From Sitta carolinensis (Eukaryota > Chordata > Aves > Passeriformes > Sittidae), in NCBI GenBank assembly GCA_032173965.1, contig CM063289.1, forward strand, positions 30,794,690-30,858,689: DNA of 64,000 nucleotides, given 5' to 3'. How positions within the stretch are numbered: the stretch's first letter is position 1; each line of letters begins with the position of its first letter. Positions 22,975 to 35,487 of the stretch are shown piece by piece. The notes under the pieces are model-generated. The model saw only the letters and a list, made by a program, of their open reading frames with translations. It was not told the origin of the DNA and searched no databases. A program made the position numbers and the translations under genes.

Positions 22975-23650
22975 GTCCCTGCTCCGTCCCTGCCCCGTTC
23001 CTGCCCCGTTCCTGCTCCGTCCCTGCCCCGTTCCTGCTCCGTTTCTGCTCCGTCCCTGCTCCTGTCCCTGCCCCGTTCCTGCTCCGTTCCTGCTCCGTCC
23101 CTGCTCCGTCCCTGCCCCGTCCCTGCTCCTGTCCCTGCTCCGTCCCTGCCCCGTCCCTGCCCCGTCCCTGCTCCTGTCCCTGCTCCGTTCCTGCTCCGTC
23201 CCTGCTCCGTCCCTGCCCCGTTCCTGCCCCGTTCCTGCTCCGTCCCTGCCCCGTTCCTGCCCCGTTCCTGCTCCGTCCCTGCCCCGTTCCTGCTCCGTTC
23301 CTGCTCCGTCCCTGCCCCGTCCCTGCTCCGTCCCTGCTCCGTCCCTGCCCCGTTCCTGCCCCGTTCCTGCTCCGTCCCTGCTCCGTCCCTGCTCCGTCCC
23401 TGCTCCGTCCCTGCCCCGTCCCTGCTCCTGTCCCTGCTCCGTCCCTGCCCCGTCCCTGCCCCGTCCCTGCTCCTGTCCCTGCTCCGTCCCTGCTCCGTCC
23501 CTGCTCCGTTCCTGCTCCGTCCCTGCCCCGTCCCTGCCCCGTCCCTGCTCCTGTCCCTGCTCCGTTCCTGCTCCGTCCCTGCTCCGTTCCTGCTCCGTCC
23601 CTGCCCCGTTCCTGCTCCGTCCCTGCTCCGTCCCTGCTCCGTCCCTGCCC
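22975..23650. repeat. C-rich minisatellite, 10-11-bp unit
   Basis: About 63 copies of CCTGCTCCGTC or CCTGCCCCGTT. Opposite strand skew to the G-rich array 70 bp away. A subset unit CTCCTGTCCCTG is the complement of motifs in that array. Confidence 0.95.
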
Positions 23651-24940
23651 AGAGCTCCCCCGGTCCCGGCAGGAGCAGCAGAGCCCGTGGGTGATGGCAC
23701 AGCTGATGTTTCACAGAATTTCGTTCCAAATGCGCTGCAAATGGAGCGTTTTGGAAGGGAGTTTTTCCAAGTGAGCAATTCTGCCGGTCCAGCACCGACT
23801 CCCACGATGGCGGTGAGAACAGCAGGAGCCAAAGCCAGGGGGGCTGATGTCCTGGCCATGCCTCGGGCACCACCTCCCACCACAGAGCCCTGTGGCTGGG
23901 GCAAGGGAAAGCCTCGCAGCGCTTCGGTTTTATTTGAGAGGAGCAGCAGAGATGAGCAGAAGAACATAATTTATGGATTACGATGCCTGAGGAGTGATGC
24001 TGGGGCTTTTCCTGCCTTTTGCACCCACAGCCCTGCTTTGTTTTGAACTGTAAAAGCAAAGGGGGACTTCCCAAAGCTCCTGCAGCTCCCGTTGCTGTTG
24101 CCACGGAAGGGATTTGAACCCCAGCCCTGCCTCCAGGAAAAATCAGGTTGTGGTAATATCACTACAGCCCATTTCTAGTGCAGAACCATTTCAAACTGCA
24201 ATTACTGGGATTAAAAAAAATATATATATATAAAAAAAGAATATCAAGGGCTGGAGAGTTGCACAAGGCTGACACTGCCCAGCCCTGGCTTTTTGTGGCC
24301 CCAGTTGGTGTCAGCAGCTGCACTCAGAGCCCTCTGACCATCACCCCAGGGGCTCTGCCAGGGGCAGGAGCCCCACAGCAGCCAGCAATAATGCAATTAC
24401 TGGGAGAAGCATTGCTTTACAGTCTGCTGGCTATTAGGAAATATTTTGAGTAATTGTTTTTGCTGAAGAGTGATCTGGGCAAGGGAACACTCCTGGAAGC
24501 TCGAGAGCTCTCCATTAATTTTGGCTCTAGCCCGGAGTCTAACACAGCTCTGCTCCAAATTGCTGCTTCAAACGCAGCAGCTCTTTAGAGATGACTCATT
24601 TCTATTAAAGCTCCCATTTTCCTGAGCTGTATTTTCGCTGGTGTTTAAAGTGGGATCACCTGGAGGCTGCAGGGGGGGAAGGCAGCAGCTCCAGGCAGGG
24701 CTGGGCTCTGACCCCCACCCCAGGAGGGGATTGCAGCTCCTCTGGAGGGGCCAAAGCCTTTAAGGAGCCATGGAGAGAGCACACCCCTGCCTCCCCTGAG
24801 CCCAGGAGGTGCAAGAAAGGCTTCAGCTCCCACGGGTGTCCAGAACCTCACCAGAACCTCCCTTGGACTTCAGAAGGACAGCAGGAGTAGAGCAGCAGAT
24901 AAACCCTCTCAAAAACCCTTTCCTGAATTTCCCTGGCCAC
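23651..24940. other. Intron 4, single-copy sequence
   Basis: No exon. AT-rich at 24170-24245 and 24380-24640. A tRNA T-arm-like stretch near 24105-24125 was examined and rejected as a tRNA gene. Confidence 0.5.
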
Positions 24941-25500
24941 GATTCAGGACACAGAACAATCCTGTCCAGAGCCAGGGGCACAGAACAATCCAGAACCAGG
25001 GGCACAGAACAATCCAGAACCAGGGGCACAGAACAATCCAGAACCAAGGGCACAGAACAATCCTGTCCAGAACCAAGGGCACAGAACAATCCAGAACCAG
25101 GGGCACAGAACAATCCAGAACCAATGACACAGAACAATCCAGAACCAAGGGCACAGAACAATCCAGAGCCAAGGACACAGAACAATCCAGAACCAATGAC
25201 ACAGAACAATCCAGAACCAAGGGCACAGAACAATCCAGAACCGAGGGCACAGAACAATCCAGAACCGAGGGCACAGAACAATCCAGAACCAGGGGCACAG
25301 AACAATCCAGAACCAAGGGCACAGAACAATCCAGAACCAGGGGCACAGAACAATCCTGTCCAGAACCAGGGCACAGAACAATCCAGAGCCAGGGGCACAG
25401 AACAATCCAGAGCCAAGGGCACAGAACAATCCAGAACCAAGGGCACAGAACAATCCAGAACCAAGGGCACAGAACAATCCTTTTCCAGCCCCAGAACCAA
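24941..25500. repeat. Minisatellite, 21-bp unit
   Basis: About 25 copies of CACAGAACAATCCAGAACCAA with GGG or GGA variants; some copies carry an added CTGTC. Period 21 keeps frame. Confidence 0.96.
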
Positions 25501-25879
25501 GGACACAAATCTGCAGCTTTGGGCTCCAAAGTGCAAACAGCAGAGAACTGAGGGGAGAATCTGGGAGGGTGGGACTGCATCCCCTGGGGCTGGGATGGGA
25601 CAATTGACCCACTGTGGGAATGGACCAAAACTGATAAAAGTGTGAAACTCCTGCCTGGATCCATGTTGGGTCCATCCTGGGTCCATCTTGGATCCATCCT
25701 GGCTGTAGCCCTGGCCAGGCTCTTGCTCTGCCCAAGGGGCATCCTGTGAATGCCTTTCCATGAATCCCAACTTTAATAAATCCCAACTTTAATAAATCCC
25801 TGCTTTATTCCTGTAACCCTGCCCAGCCTCTGCTCCAGGTTAGCCTCTCCAGGCATCAAAAGTCCTGGCACCCTGAGCA
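25501..25879. other. Intron 4, single-copy sequence
   Basis: Nothing recognised apart from a small TCCATCTTGGATCCATC-type repeat at 25665-25700 and a doubled AACTTTAATAAATCCC at 25770-25800. Confidence 0.6.
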
Positions 25880-26155
25880 GAGCAGCTCTGGCTGTCCTGG
25901 CACACCTGGCACACCTGGCACACCTGAGCAGGCAGCACTGGCTGTCCTGGCACACCTGGCACACCTGAGCAGGGCAGCACTGGCTGTCCTGGCACACCTG
26001 GCACACCTGAGCAGGGCAGCACTGGCTGTCCTGGCACACCTGAGCAGGGCAGCACTGGCTGTCCTGGCACACCTGGCACACACTGAGCAGAGCAGCACTG
26101 GCTGTCCTGGCACACCTGAGCAGGGCAGCACTGGCTGTCCTGGCACACCTGCACC
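25880..26155. repeat. Minisatellite, ~34/44/54-bp units
   Basis: Seven copies of GCAGCACTGGCTGTCCTGGC followed by one to three CACACCTGG blocks and GAGCAGG. A 10-bp sub-repeat is nested in the longer unit. Confidence 0.93.
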
Positions 26156-27479
26156 ACCCCAATCATCTCCTCTTGCAGAGCTCTTCTCTGGGCAGCTGGG
26201 ATCATCCTCCTGCTCTGCAGCCCCCCAGCCCTGCCAGGCTGTGCCAGCACCACTGCCAGCCCCGGGCAGGGACAGCTCTGCCAGGCTGCCTGGACCTGCA
26301 GGAACCAGGCAGGCTTTGCAGAACCCCTGCACAAACCATCACACACACCCCCAGAGAAATCAATATTAATTCAAGAGCTAAATTGCACCCGAGTCTCAAA
26401 CGGAACCACATTGTTTTAATCTGACTTCTGGAAATAAAGTAAGACACAAAACACCTATCGACACAAAGAAGCCATTTCATCTTTCCCCACCAGTGAAGGG
26501 AAATATTTTTCTCCCAAGCAGCAACATTCTTTCCTCTCCAGCCAACTGAGGTGGCTTTAATTGTCGGAGCAGTTCTTATCGAGTTGGTGTCAGCTGGTTT
26601 CCCTTGTGCTGCTGTGAGAGAGGACATGCTATAACTCAGATCAGCTCAGTGATGAGACCAGCTTGCAAATTAGCTAAACAACAATTTAGTCCTAATGGTC
26701 ACCAAAAATAACAACATAAAACCCGAAAAGCAAAAAAAAACAAAAACAAAAACAAAAAAAAAAAACCACCCAAAAAACAAAAAACAAACCAGCTGATGAC
26801 ATTGTGCATGAACAAACCCTCCAATTTACAGGATTGCAGAAATTCTCCAGGGACCTTTCACTTGCAAACACCAACTGTGTGACTGTGCTGGTTCTAGCTG
26901 TGGTTGGAAAGGTGGTGTGTAGGTGATGTATAGTATACATATCATAAATACTGATCTGTGGAATCGATAAATCAGCTTTGTGCTTGCATCAGCGCCGTGT
27001 CCCCATCTCTTGGTGGGTTTGCCATCACCCCAGACCCCTCAGTTGCAGCAGGATCTCAACCCTGGCCAGGGCTGGGGAGCCCATCTGCAGGCTCAGGGTG
27101 AATGAGCAGCAGCAGGAGGGGTGAGCCAGGAGCTGGGGTGGGCACGGAGCTGCAGACCCCTCCCTGCTGGGCACGGGGGCTCTGCAGGACCCCCAGTCCA
27201 GCCAGGGGCAGGAGCCGTGTCCCCAGCTCCAGCGGTGGGCTCCTGCAGGGCGTTTGGATGGGAGGAGCTGAAGGGAGGAGAGGCATCGCAGGCAGAAGGG
27301 ACAGCCCCTGCAGCCCTCCCACGGCAGCCTGAGCTCCCGTGGATCACAGGGCAGCGGGGGCACAGCTGGAATGGGCAGGGGCACAGCTGGAATGGGCAGG
27401 GGCACAGCTGGTGCTGCCCAGCATCACCCACAGAGCCCGGAGCGAGGGCAGCACACCCTGCAGGGCACGTCCTGCCAGA
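26156..27479. other. Intron 4, single-copy sequence
   Basis: AT-rich at 26340-26700 and an A-rich low-complexity run at 26728-26790; GC-rich from 27000. A three-copy GGAATGGGCAGGGGCACAGC repeat sits at 27357-27417. No exon. Confidence 0.55.
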
Positions 27480-28870
27480 CCCCCGGGCTCTGACCCCCAT
27501 GGCTCTGACCCCCTGAGCTCTGACACCCCCCGGGCTCTGACCCCCTGAGCTCTGACCCCCTGAGCTCTGACACCCCCCGGGCTCTGACCCCCTGAGCTCT
27601 GACCCCCATGGCTCTGACCCCCTGAGCTCTGACCCCTTGGGCTCTGACCCCCTGAGCTCTGACCCCCATGGCTCTGACCCCCTGAGCTCTGACCCCTTGG
27701 GCTCTGACCCCCTGAGCTCTGACCCCTTGGCTCTGACCCCCTGAGCTCTGAACCCCTGAGCTGTGACCCCCTGAGCTCTGACCCCCTGAGCTCTGACCCC
27801 CTGAGCTCTGAACCCCTGAGCTCTGACCCCCTGAGCTCTGAACCCCTGAGCTCTGACCCCTTGGGCTCTGACCCCCTGAGCTCTGAACCCCTGAGCTCTG
27901 AACCCCATGGCTCTGACCCCCTGAGCTCTGACCCCCTGAGCTCTGACCCCTTGGGCTCTGACCCCCTGAGCTCTGACCCCCTGAGCTCTGAACCCCTGGC
28001 TCTGACACCCCCCGGGCTCTGACCCCCTGAGCTCTGAACCCCTGACTCTGAACCCCTGGCTCTGAACCCCTGAGCTCTGACCCCCTGAGCTCTGAACCCC
28101 TGAGCTCTGAACCCCTGAGCTCTGAACCCCTGAGCTCTGACCCCCTGAGCTCTGAACCCCTGGGCTCTGACCCCCCGGGCTCTGACCCCTGAGCTCTGAA
28201 CCCCTGAGCTCTGAACCCCATGGCTCTGACCCCCTGAGCTCTGACCCCCTGAGCTCTGAACCCCTGAGCTCTGACCCCTGGCTCTGACCCCTGAGCTCTG
28301 AACCCCTGGGCTCTGACCCCCTGGCTCTGACCCCTGAGCTCTGAACCCCTGAGCTCTGACCCCCCTGAGCTCTGACCCCCTGAGCTCTGAACCCCCTGAG
28401 CTCTGACCCCCTGAGCTCTGAACCCCTTGAGCTCTGACCCCCTGAGCTCTGACCCCTGAGCTCTGACCCCTGGCTCTGAACCCCTTGGGCTCTGACCCCC
28501 TGAGCTCTGACCCCCTGAGCTCTGACCCCTGAACTCTGACCCCCTGAGCTCTGAACCCTCTGGGCTCTAAACCCCTCTGGCTCTGACCCCTGAGCTCTGA
28601 CCCCCTGGCTTGACCCCTGAACTCTGAACCCCTGAGCTCTGACCCCCTGGGCTCTGACCCCCCTGAGCTCTGAACCCCTCTGAGCTCTGACCCCCCTGAC
28701 TCTGACCCCCTCTGGGCTCTGAACCCCTGAGCTCTGAACCCCTGAGCTCTGACCCCCTGAACTCTGACCCCCCTGAGCTCTGAACCCCTGAGCTACTGAA
28801 CCCCTGAGCTCTGACCCCCTAAACTCTGACCCCCTGAACTCTGAACCCCTCTGGGCTCTGAAAACCGCCC
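27480..28870. repeat. Minisatellite, 14-15-bp unit with GAGCTC core
   Basis: Roughly 95 copies of CTGAGCTCTGACCCC with variants (GAACCCC, GGGCTCTGAC, ATGGCTCTGAC). Most copies hold a SacI palindrome. Confidence 0.97.
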
Positions 28871-29577
28871 CCCCCCGGGCTGTGACCCCCCCAGCTCCAC
28901 GGAAACACCAAAGGAGAGCCCAGCAGAGCCGGAGCCCCAGCAGTGCCCGGTGCCCCTGGGAGCCAGAGCCCTCCTGGAACGCTCCCTGGGGGCTGAGGCA
29001 GCAGCCAAACCCCTGCCCCTCCAAAAGCCAGTGCTGACCCTAACCCCCAACCCTAAATGTGGTCAGGGATATCAAGAGGGAGCTGCAAACCAGTAGCTAT
29101 CAACCCCAGAAAGAATCGGAGTTATTGATTTCTGCTTCAGGAGAAGCCCCCCCTCCTCCCCTCTCTTTTGTTAGAGGAAAGTGGAAATGAAAACTAAATT
29201 GCTCTGAGCAGTTTTACACTCGGTGCCAAAGCATAGGAGGACTGAGACCTCCAGAAAATATGTGGGCTTTGTCTCCATATTTAATAATTTAACCGGGCAA
29301 TTTTCCTTCTTGACTCCAGACTCAAAAGCTCGCCAAGGAGATGCTGATCCCGGGTCAGGAGTGGTTCTCACTTCCCAGGAAAGCGGTCCCGGTGACAGGT
29401 CCAGGGCTGGCAGCCCAGCACGCCCCGAAGCCCTGGAGTGTTTTTCCCCAGGAGATTTAAGGTTACAGATATAATTAGGCCGGCGTGGCTTGTACAGGAT
29501 TCTGATTTCAAAGTAAAATCGGAGTTTTATCCATAATGTTATGCAAAGCACCATAGCAACAGCGAGGAGCCTTCGAA
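28871..29577. other. Intron 4, single-copy sequence
   Basis: Short telomere-like CCCTAACCCCCAACCCTAAA at 29037-29056. The rest (29080-29570) is unique and mixed AT/GC. No exon. Confidence 0.5.
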
Positions 29578-29646
29578 GAAATGCTAATGAGGGGAGAAAT
29601 GCTAATGAGGGGAGAAATGCTAATGAGGGGAGAGATGCTAATGAGG
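29578..29646. repeat. Short tandem repeat, 17-bp unit, four copies
   Basis: Four copies of AATGCTAATGAGGGGAG. Confidence 0.9.
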
Positions 29647-29849
29647 GAGCTGTTCTGCACAGCCCGGCCTGGCCAAGCGAAAACAAACACCCCACTTAAA
29701 ATTCCTCACGAGGAGCTCACACATTCCTGCACCAGAAAAACCCCACTGCCAGAAATTCCTCATCTGAGCACCATGGGAAGGGGCAGGAGCTGCCTTTGGA
29801 GCACACCCCAAAACCCCCCAAACCCCCCAGGGCTGGCTGAACTCCTGGG

Positions 29850-30270
29850 AGGGCAGGGGTGTCCCTCCAGGGCAGGGATCCACCCCGGGCAGGGATCCAT
29901 CCAGGGCTGGGATGTCCCTCCAGGGCTGGGATCCACCCAGGGCAGGGATCCATCCATGGCTGGGATTTCCATCCATGGCTGGGATGTCCCTCCAGGGCTG
30001 GGATCCCTCCAGGGCTGGGATCATCCATGGAAGGGATGTCCATCCATGGCTGGGATTTCCATCCAGGGCAGGGATGTCCCTCCTGGTCTGGGATACCTTC
30101 AGGACAGTGATGTCCATGCATGGCAGGGATGTCCCTCCATGGAAAGGATGTCCATCCATGGCTGGGATCCATCCATGGAAGGGATGTCCCTCCTGCTCTG
30201 GATGTCCCTCCAGGGCTGGGATTCCATCCATGGCAGGAGGTCTTCCCCTCCAAGGCAGGAGTAGGGATGT
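29850..30270. repeat. Minisatellite, ~24-25-bp unit
   Basis: About 17 copies of GGGATGTCCCTCCAGGGCT or GGGATCCATCCATGGCT type. Confidence 0.9.
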
Positions 30271-30434
30271 CCCTCCAGGGCCATAACCCAGGGAATGAGG
30301 AACCTGCTCCAAGCACACAGACCCACAGTCCAGAGGCACAGGAAAACTTGATAAAATTGGGAATAAAGCCCCCAGGACCCAAACTGAGAGGATTTGCTGG
30401 AGAACACAAAACACGTGCATGACAAGGAGAGGGT

Positions 30435-30580
30435 TAAATCAGCCTGCTGAGCTGGAGGGGATCCCTGAGGATCATGGAATCCAGCCCTGAGCCCTTCACA
30501 GGACACCCCCACGAGTCACCCTTTTTCTGAGAGCATTCCCAAACCCTTGGGCTCTGCCAGGCTCGGGACAGGATCGTTCC
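30435..30580 (+). mobile_element. CR1-type LINE fragment
   Basis: GAGCTGGAGGGGATCCCTGA, GGATCATGGAATCCAGCCCTG and a following CACCCCCACGAGTCACCC block match the avian CR1 pattern. Diverged. Confidence 0.5.
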
Positions 30581-32044
30581 AAGCACAAGATCTCCCCCCT
30601 TCAGTGCCCCCAGCCCTTTGCTTTGTACTCCAGGTTAAGACAGGGAAAGAACAATGCAGGGAATCCTTGGGTAAACCAAACTGATACAAACTGAATCAGC
30701 CTAACGAGCTCCAAAAACCGATCAAAAAGCTGAATTAAGCCAATGCAAGGCTGCAGTGAGTGCTGAGCAGCCACCACAGCCTGGGTGAAGCTTTACCAGG
30801 GGATGGCACCCAGCCCGTTCAACTCCCTGGGAATGCTGCCCAGGGGAGCAGAGGGCACCTGGAGGTGAGGAAGAGGAGGGGAGATTTGGCCCGCGGGGTG
30901 CTGAGGGAGGGATGGGGGCACTGCAGGCCAGCAGCTAGCTGGGTTTGAGCTCAGCTCCCAGCCCAGTGGGCTCAAAGCTGCCTGGGTGGGCACAGGGTGT
31001 CTCAGAGCTCTGCCCCCCTGGGCACAGCCCGGCTGCTGCTGGGGTGACCCCACAGCAGAGAGGAGAACCCTGCAGCCGTCCAGGGAAACGGGAAAAGTCA
31101 CCTGGAAACTGGACAAAGCCACCCAGCAAAGTGCAAAAATGTCTTTTCCCTGCCCAAAGCCGCCGGATCTTGCTTCCGTCAAGTCTGAAAGCTGCAGCTC
31201 CAACAGAGCTGCCCGAGGTACAATTACAGGCAAACTGACCCCTAACGTGGATCACCCGGAGGAAAGGGAATTCCACAATGCCACTCCACCTTAAATCCAC
31301 ATTTTCTATTTGTTTAGACAGCTACACTCTGAAATAAATGCAAATCAATGCCAGTTTCCTGAGGCACACATCCCATTCCTCATCCTCTCGCTGTGGCCTC
31401 GGCTCTGCTGGAAATTCTGGGATTTAGCAGCTGCCTTTAATATTTTTCAAGCACGTCAGTAATAGAGCAGGAGAGGATGAGCCAAGTGACAGCAGCACAT
31501 GGAGAGTCTCAGACCAGCTTGCAGATGACACATTAAATCCAGACACTGGTTCATTCAAAGCAGGGTTCAATATTATAATCTATAAATCAGTATTTGCTTT
31601 ACAAAATGTAATGGAAAATGCTAATAGGATTTACTTGTGAAACGAAATTGGATTACGTCTTATCTATTTTAACTTGATTTGGTGGAGCATTCCTTCAGCA
31701 CCAACCAGCAGCTTCGATGGCTCCTCTCCCTTTCTGCCTCCCCCCAGTCCTTTTGGAATTCAGGCAGATTCTCAGGCCACCGTTTTTCAAAGGGAAATTA
31801 GGGAGGACAGACATAAATGGAGTAGAAAATGCAGATTCTGGAGCATGGAGCGGCGCAATGAACCCCTGTGAGCCATCAGAGCCACGCGTGCCTGCGGCTC
31901 CTCGCTGGTGCGGGGCCGGCAGCTCCCGGGCTGGAAATTCAAATTCCACGCAGTGGTTTAAAGGTGATCATCGGCTCCTCCCTGCCCGGGCGGCGGAACA
32001 CGGCTCCGGGCCGGGAGCGCCCGCGCGGGACAGCTCCCTGTGCC
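30581..32044. other. Intron 4, single-copy sequence
   Basis: No exon. The stretch 31290-31680 is AT-rich, with an ATGCAAATC octamer-like site near 31339, and is a possible conserved non-coding segment. Confidence 0.45.
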
Positions 32045-32870
32045 GGGAATGGAGGCGGGAATGGCACCGGGAATGCAGGCAGGAATGGCACTGGGAATGG
32101 AGTCAGGAATGGCACTGGGAATGGGGTCAGGAATGGCACCGGGAATGGGGTCAGGAATGGCACCGGGAATGGGTCAGGAATGGCCCGGGAATGGAGTCAG
32201 GAATGGCACCAGGAATGGAGTCAGGAATGGCACCGGGAATACAGGCAGGAATGGCACCGGGAATACAGGCAGGAATGGCACTGGGAATACAGGCAGGAAT
32301 GGCACTGGGAATGGGGTCAGGAATGGCACTGGGAATACAGGCAGGAATGGCACTGGGAATGGGGTCAGGAATGGCACTGGGAATACAGGCAGGAATGGCA
32401 CTGGGAATACAGGCAGGAATGGCACTGGGAATACAGGCAGGAATGGCACCGGGAATACAGGCAGGAATGGCACTGGGAATACAGGCAGGAATGGCACCGG
32501 GAATACAGGCAGGAATGGCACCGGGAATGGAGTCAGGAATGGCACTGGGAATGGAGTCAGGAATGGCACCGGGAATGGGGTCAGGAAGGGCACCTGGATT
32601 TGAGTCAGAGAATGCCACCAGGAATACAGTCAGGGAATGTCACCAGGAGTGGAGTTAGGCAATGCCACCAGGAATGCAATCAGGGAATGGCACCAGGATC
32701 ACCACCATGGGATGTCACCAGGAATACAATTATGGAATGTCACCAGGAATATAATTGTGGGATGTCACCAGGAATACCACCATGGGATGTCCCCAGGAAT
32801 ATCACGATGGAACGCCACCAGGAATACAACTATGGAATGTCACCAGGAATGCAACCATGGGCTGCCACCG
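32045..32870. repeat. Minisatellite, 24-bp unit, decaying at right
   Basis: About 24 good copies of AGGAATGGCACCGGGAATAC (plus AGGC or GGGTC), then about ten diverged copies with ATGTCACCAGGAATACAA. The 24-bp period holds frame and gives long false frames. Confidence 0.95.
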
Positions 32871-33550
32871 GGAGTGTGCGAGAGCAGCAGCAGAGGAGAA
32901 GAACTCACGGAGCTGTTCAGGTTGGGAAATCCCTCCAAGACCTGCAGCCCAGCCTTCCCCAGCCCTGCCACGTGCTGGCATCTCATGTTTGTGAGCAGCA
33001 GAGCTGCCACAGCGACTCCAGAACCGGACACAATCCACACGCTGGGAAACTGAATCCGCCAAAGGAAATCGTTCCCACGAACAAGAGAAACCATTCACAT
33101 TGTCTCGCCCGCGTTTCCTCATGTGTGGGAGGGAAACAGAATATTTCACATCACACTGAGCGCTCAAGCAGACCCAGACCAAGCTGGGAACGCCTGCTTG
33201 GTGTGGGAATCCTTGGTGTGGTGTCAGCCAGCACCAGCAGGGTCCCTCTGCCTGCAGCGGGGCTGCACGACCCCTGGGACAGAACAGCCCCATCCACGGC
33301 CCGCGAGAGCTTCTCATCTCCTCACAGCACCACCACCACGAGACAAACCAGGGGGGCTGGGCCCAGCAGCCCCGGCACCCCAGAACCTGCTCAGATCCTC
33401 CCCAAAACCGGGAGCGTGCTCCTCCAGCTGCCTGTGACCTCCTCGGTGCCACCCGGGTGGCCACAGCTCCCTCAGCCCTGGGACAAGCTAGCAGCTCCAG
33501 CCTGCTGCTCCAGACTCTCCTGGCACATAAAAACAATTAACAGCACTTAC
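32871..33550. other. Intron 4 upstream end with exon 4 donor
   Basis: A short CR1-like patch at 32905-32955 (CACGGAGCTGTTCAGGTTGG), otherwise single-copy. Ends at the exon 4 donor. Confidence 0.5.
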
Positions 33551-33682
33551 AGTTCACTGTGACTTTGACTTTTTTCACGTCTGGGACCGAGACATCGTTC
33601 TCTGCGCTGCACTCGTACTCCCCAGCCTGGTCTCGGGTAATTCCATAGATGTCCAGGTACTGCCCACTCTCGAAGGGCTTGG
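33551..33682 (-). CDS. NEGR1: NEGR1 exon 4 (second half of Ig domain 2)
   Basis: The 132-nt exon encodes 43 full codons, phase 1 at both ends. It contains [13 protein letters not shown], the [11 protein letters not shown] signature (the D-x-A/G-x-Y-x-C motif with the second Ig2 cysteine) and [17 protein letters not shown], which runs into the Ig2-Ig3 linker. The acceptor is TTGCCTTTCAG and the donor is AACT|GTAAGTG. The leading CC completes an Ala codon with exon 3, and the trailing T completes the Phe codon of NFAPT with exon 5. Against mammalian NEGR1 it differs only at a few positions, for example Ser for Asn in FESG and Val for Phe in DVSVP. It is symmetric, so exons 3 and 4 can be skipped together or singly without a frameshift. 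Confidence 0.96.
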
Positions 33683-35255
33683 CTGAAAGGCAATGATCAC
33701 AGCAGGAAATTACCGCGGGCTGAGCACAGCACGCCTGAAATCGCGATTTCACACCCCCGGGGGAAAGCTGCGGCCGCCGCGGGACCCCCAGCCCCAAGGA
33801 GAGCTCAGCCCCCTCGAACCCCTGGAGCCGAGCGAGGGTTCTCCCCTGACCCCCTCCAGGCACAGCACTGCCAGGAAATTATTACTTTGGTAATTATTAC
33901 TGTAGCACAGCAGCCGCGGCCACAGATGCTGGAAATTATAGGGCCAAGGGTTTTAGAGATTTGCTGGAAGTGTTTTCCCAGTCCTGAGAGCCTTTAATTG
34001 GCCGTTAATGACCGTGGCTTTCAGGGCTCTGGGGAAAGCCTGGGTGGGGGAATTGTTTGGGTATCTGCACAAGCCTGGGCTTGGCTGGCTCTGGGAAGAG
34101 GGGAAAGAGTTGGGTTGGTTCTGAGCATTAAAGCTCTGAAATATCTCCTGGTGCAACGTTTCTGGAGTAAAAATGAACCGATGTCTGTGGGAATAAGCTC
34201 AGCCTGCATTAAAACTCTCATTTTTATGGCATTCTATGAGTTATTAATGAGTTCATCTACTTTTATTGAAAAGTAAGGAATGCTTCCCATTTGTCATAAA
34301 ATTGTCAAAAAGAAGAAAAAAAAACCCACATCCTGCTCGATTCTGTGCAATGCTTTTGGGCAGTTTTAGTTTGTATCTCAGTAAGATTTTGATCTCACTC
34401 TTGTTCCTCATTTCCTTCACAAAGCCCCAATTATTTGACCATCTTAGCTGGAGTATTCTTCTCCTGACAAGTGCATTTTAACGAGAACATTTTTTTTAAA
34501 AAGGATTTTAAGAAGGCCCGAGGATTTCTAGGAATGCCTTTAATTGTTCCTGAAGGGATGCTCACGCTTCTGAAAAATAAATTTATTTTCCTGATAAAAA
34601 TGTCTCTTTCCTGAGGGTGTCCCTCAGAGAGCTGCAGGGTGATGTCCCCTCACCCCAGAGCAAAGGCACGGAATCCTAAACCCTAATCCTGATCCTAATA
34701 ATCCTGATCCTAATACCAAACCTCCCAAGGCTGGTACCTACGAGCCCTGTGAAAAAGAAGAGGCCAAAACTCCCTGAACCCAGCTGAGGTGGCCTTTCCC
34801 AGGAGAGCTGTGGTTTGGGAATCATTTTGGGAGTGATTTCATTGCTGGCCCCCACCCAGCCGTTCCCAGTGGGTGCTGCTGTTTGCTCTGCTGTCTTTAA
34901 ACTGTTAATTAATGCCCTCATTTGCTCCCCCGGAGCGTGCCAGCCCTGTGTTGGATAGGGGGCCACTGATCTTAGTGCACAATCCCTCCAGGATAACCAC
35001 TTCAGTTCTTATCAAATATTGATAACCATCCTCAGCTCCCTGCTGCAGCAGGCAGGGCTGAGCCTCAGGCAGCCCAGCCCTGAGCAGAGCCTGTGAACAT
35101 CCCTGTGCTCAGGGGGGGCTGGCAGAGCAGCCTGAGCCCCCTGAGCCTTCCCATGGCCCTGGAGAGCAGCTTGGGCTTTTCCAGGGAACTTGGCTCATCC
35201 ATGCTTCCACCTGGCCAGAGCTCCCTCCAAAGGAATTGTCCACAGGAGCTGGGGC
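33683..35255. other. Intron 3, single-copy sequence
   Basis: Exon 4 acceptor at the left. AT-rich unique sequence at 33870-34620. Small ATCCTGATCCTAATA repeat at 34683-34716. No other exon. Confidence 0.5.
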
Positions 35256-35340
35256 TGCCAGCCTGGAGCAGTGGGAGGGGTCCCTGGTGGCTCTGGATGG
35301 GCTGTGGGGTCCCAACCCAAACCATTCCAGGAATCCTTGA
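35256..35340 (-). mobile_element. CR1-type LINE fragment
   Basis: On the minus strand it reads CTGGAATGGTTTGGGTTGGG and GGACCCCTCCCACTG, a short CR1 piece. Confidence 0.5.
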
Positions 35341-35487
35341 CCCAGGAGAAACAATCCCTGGCTTTGAGCCCTCTGGGGCAGGGGGGCCCTGCTGGGCTGG
35401 CAGCCCGTGCTGGCTGAACTGGGGCTGCAGGGTCAGGGAGGTGCAGGTGTGAAAAACCAGGGTCACACTCCTGGAAAAGTTTAAAAA

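Noticed and set aside
24095..24175. tRNA-like stretch on the minus strand (GGGGTTCAAATCCC resembling a T-arm)
   Set aside because: The T stem pairs only partly, and no matching acceptor stem, D-arm or anticodon arm could be drawn in the right distance. Possibly a SINE scrap or chance.
33551..33682. Assignment to LSAMP, NTM, OPCML or IGLON5 instead of NEGR1
   Set aside because: [37 protein letters not shown] and [10 protein letters not shown] are NEGR1-specific; the other members differ at many of these positions.
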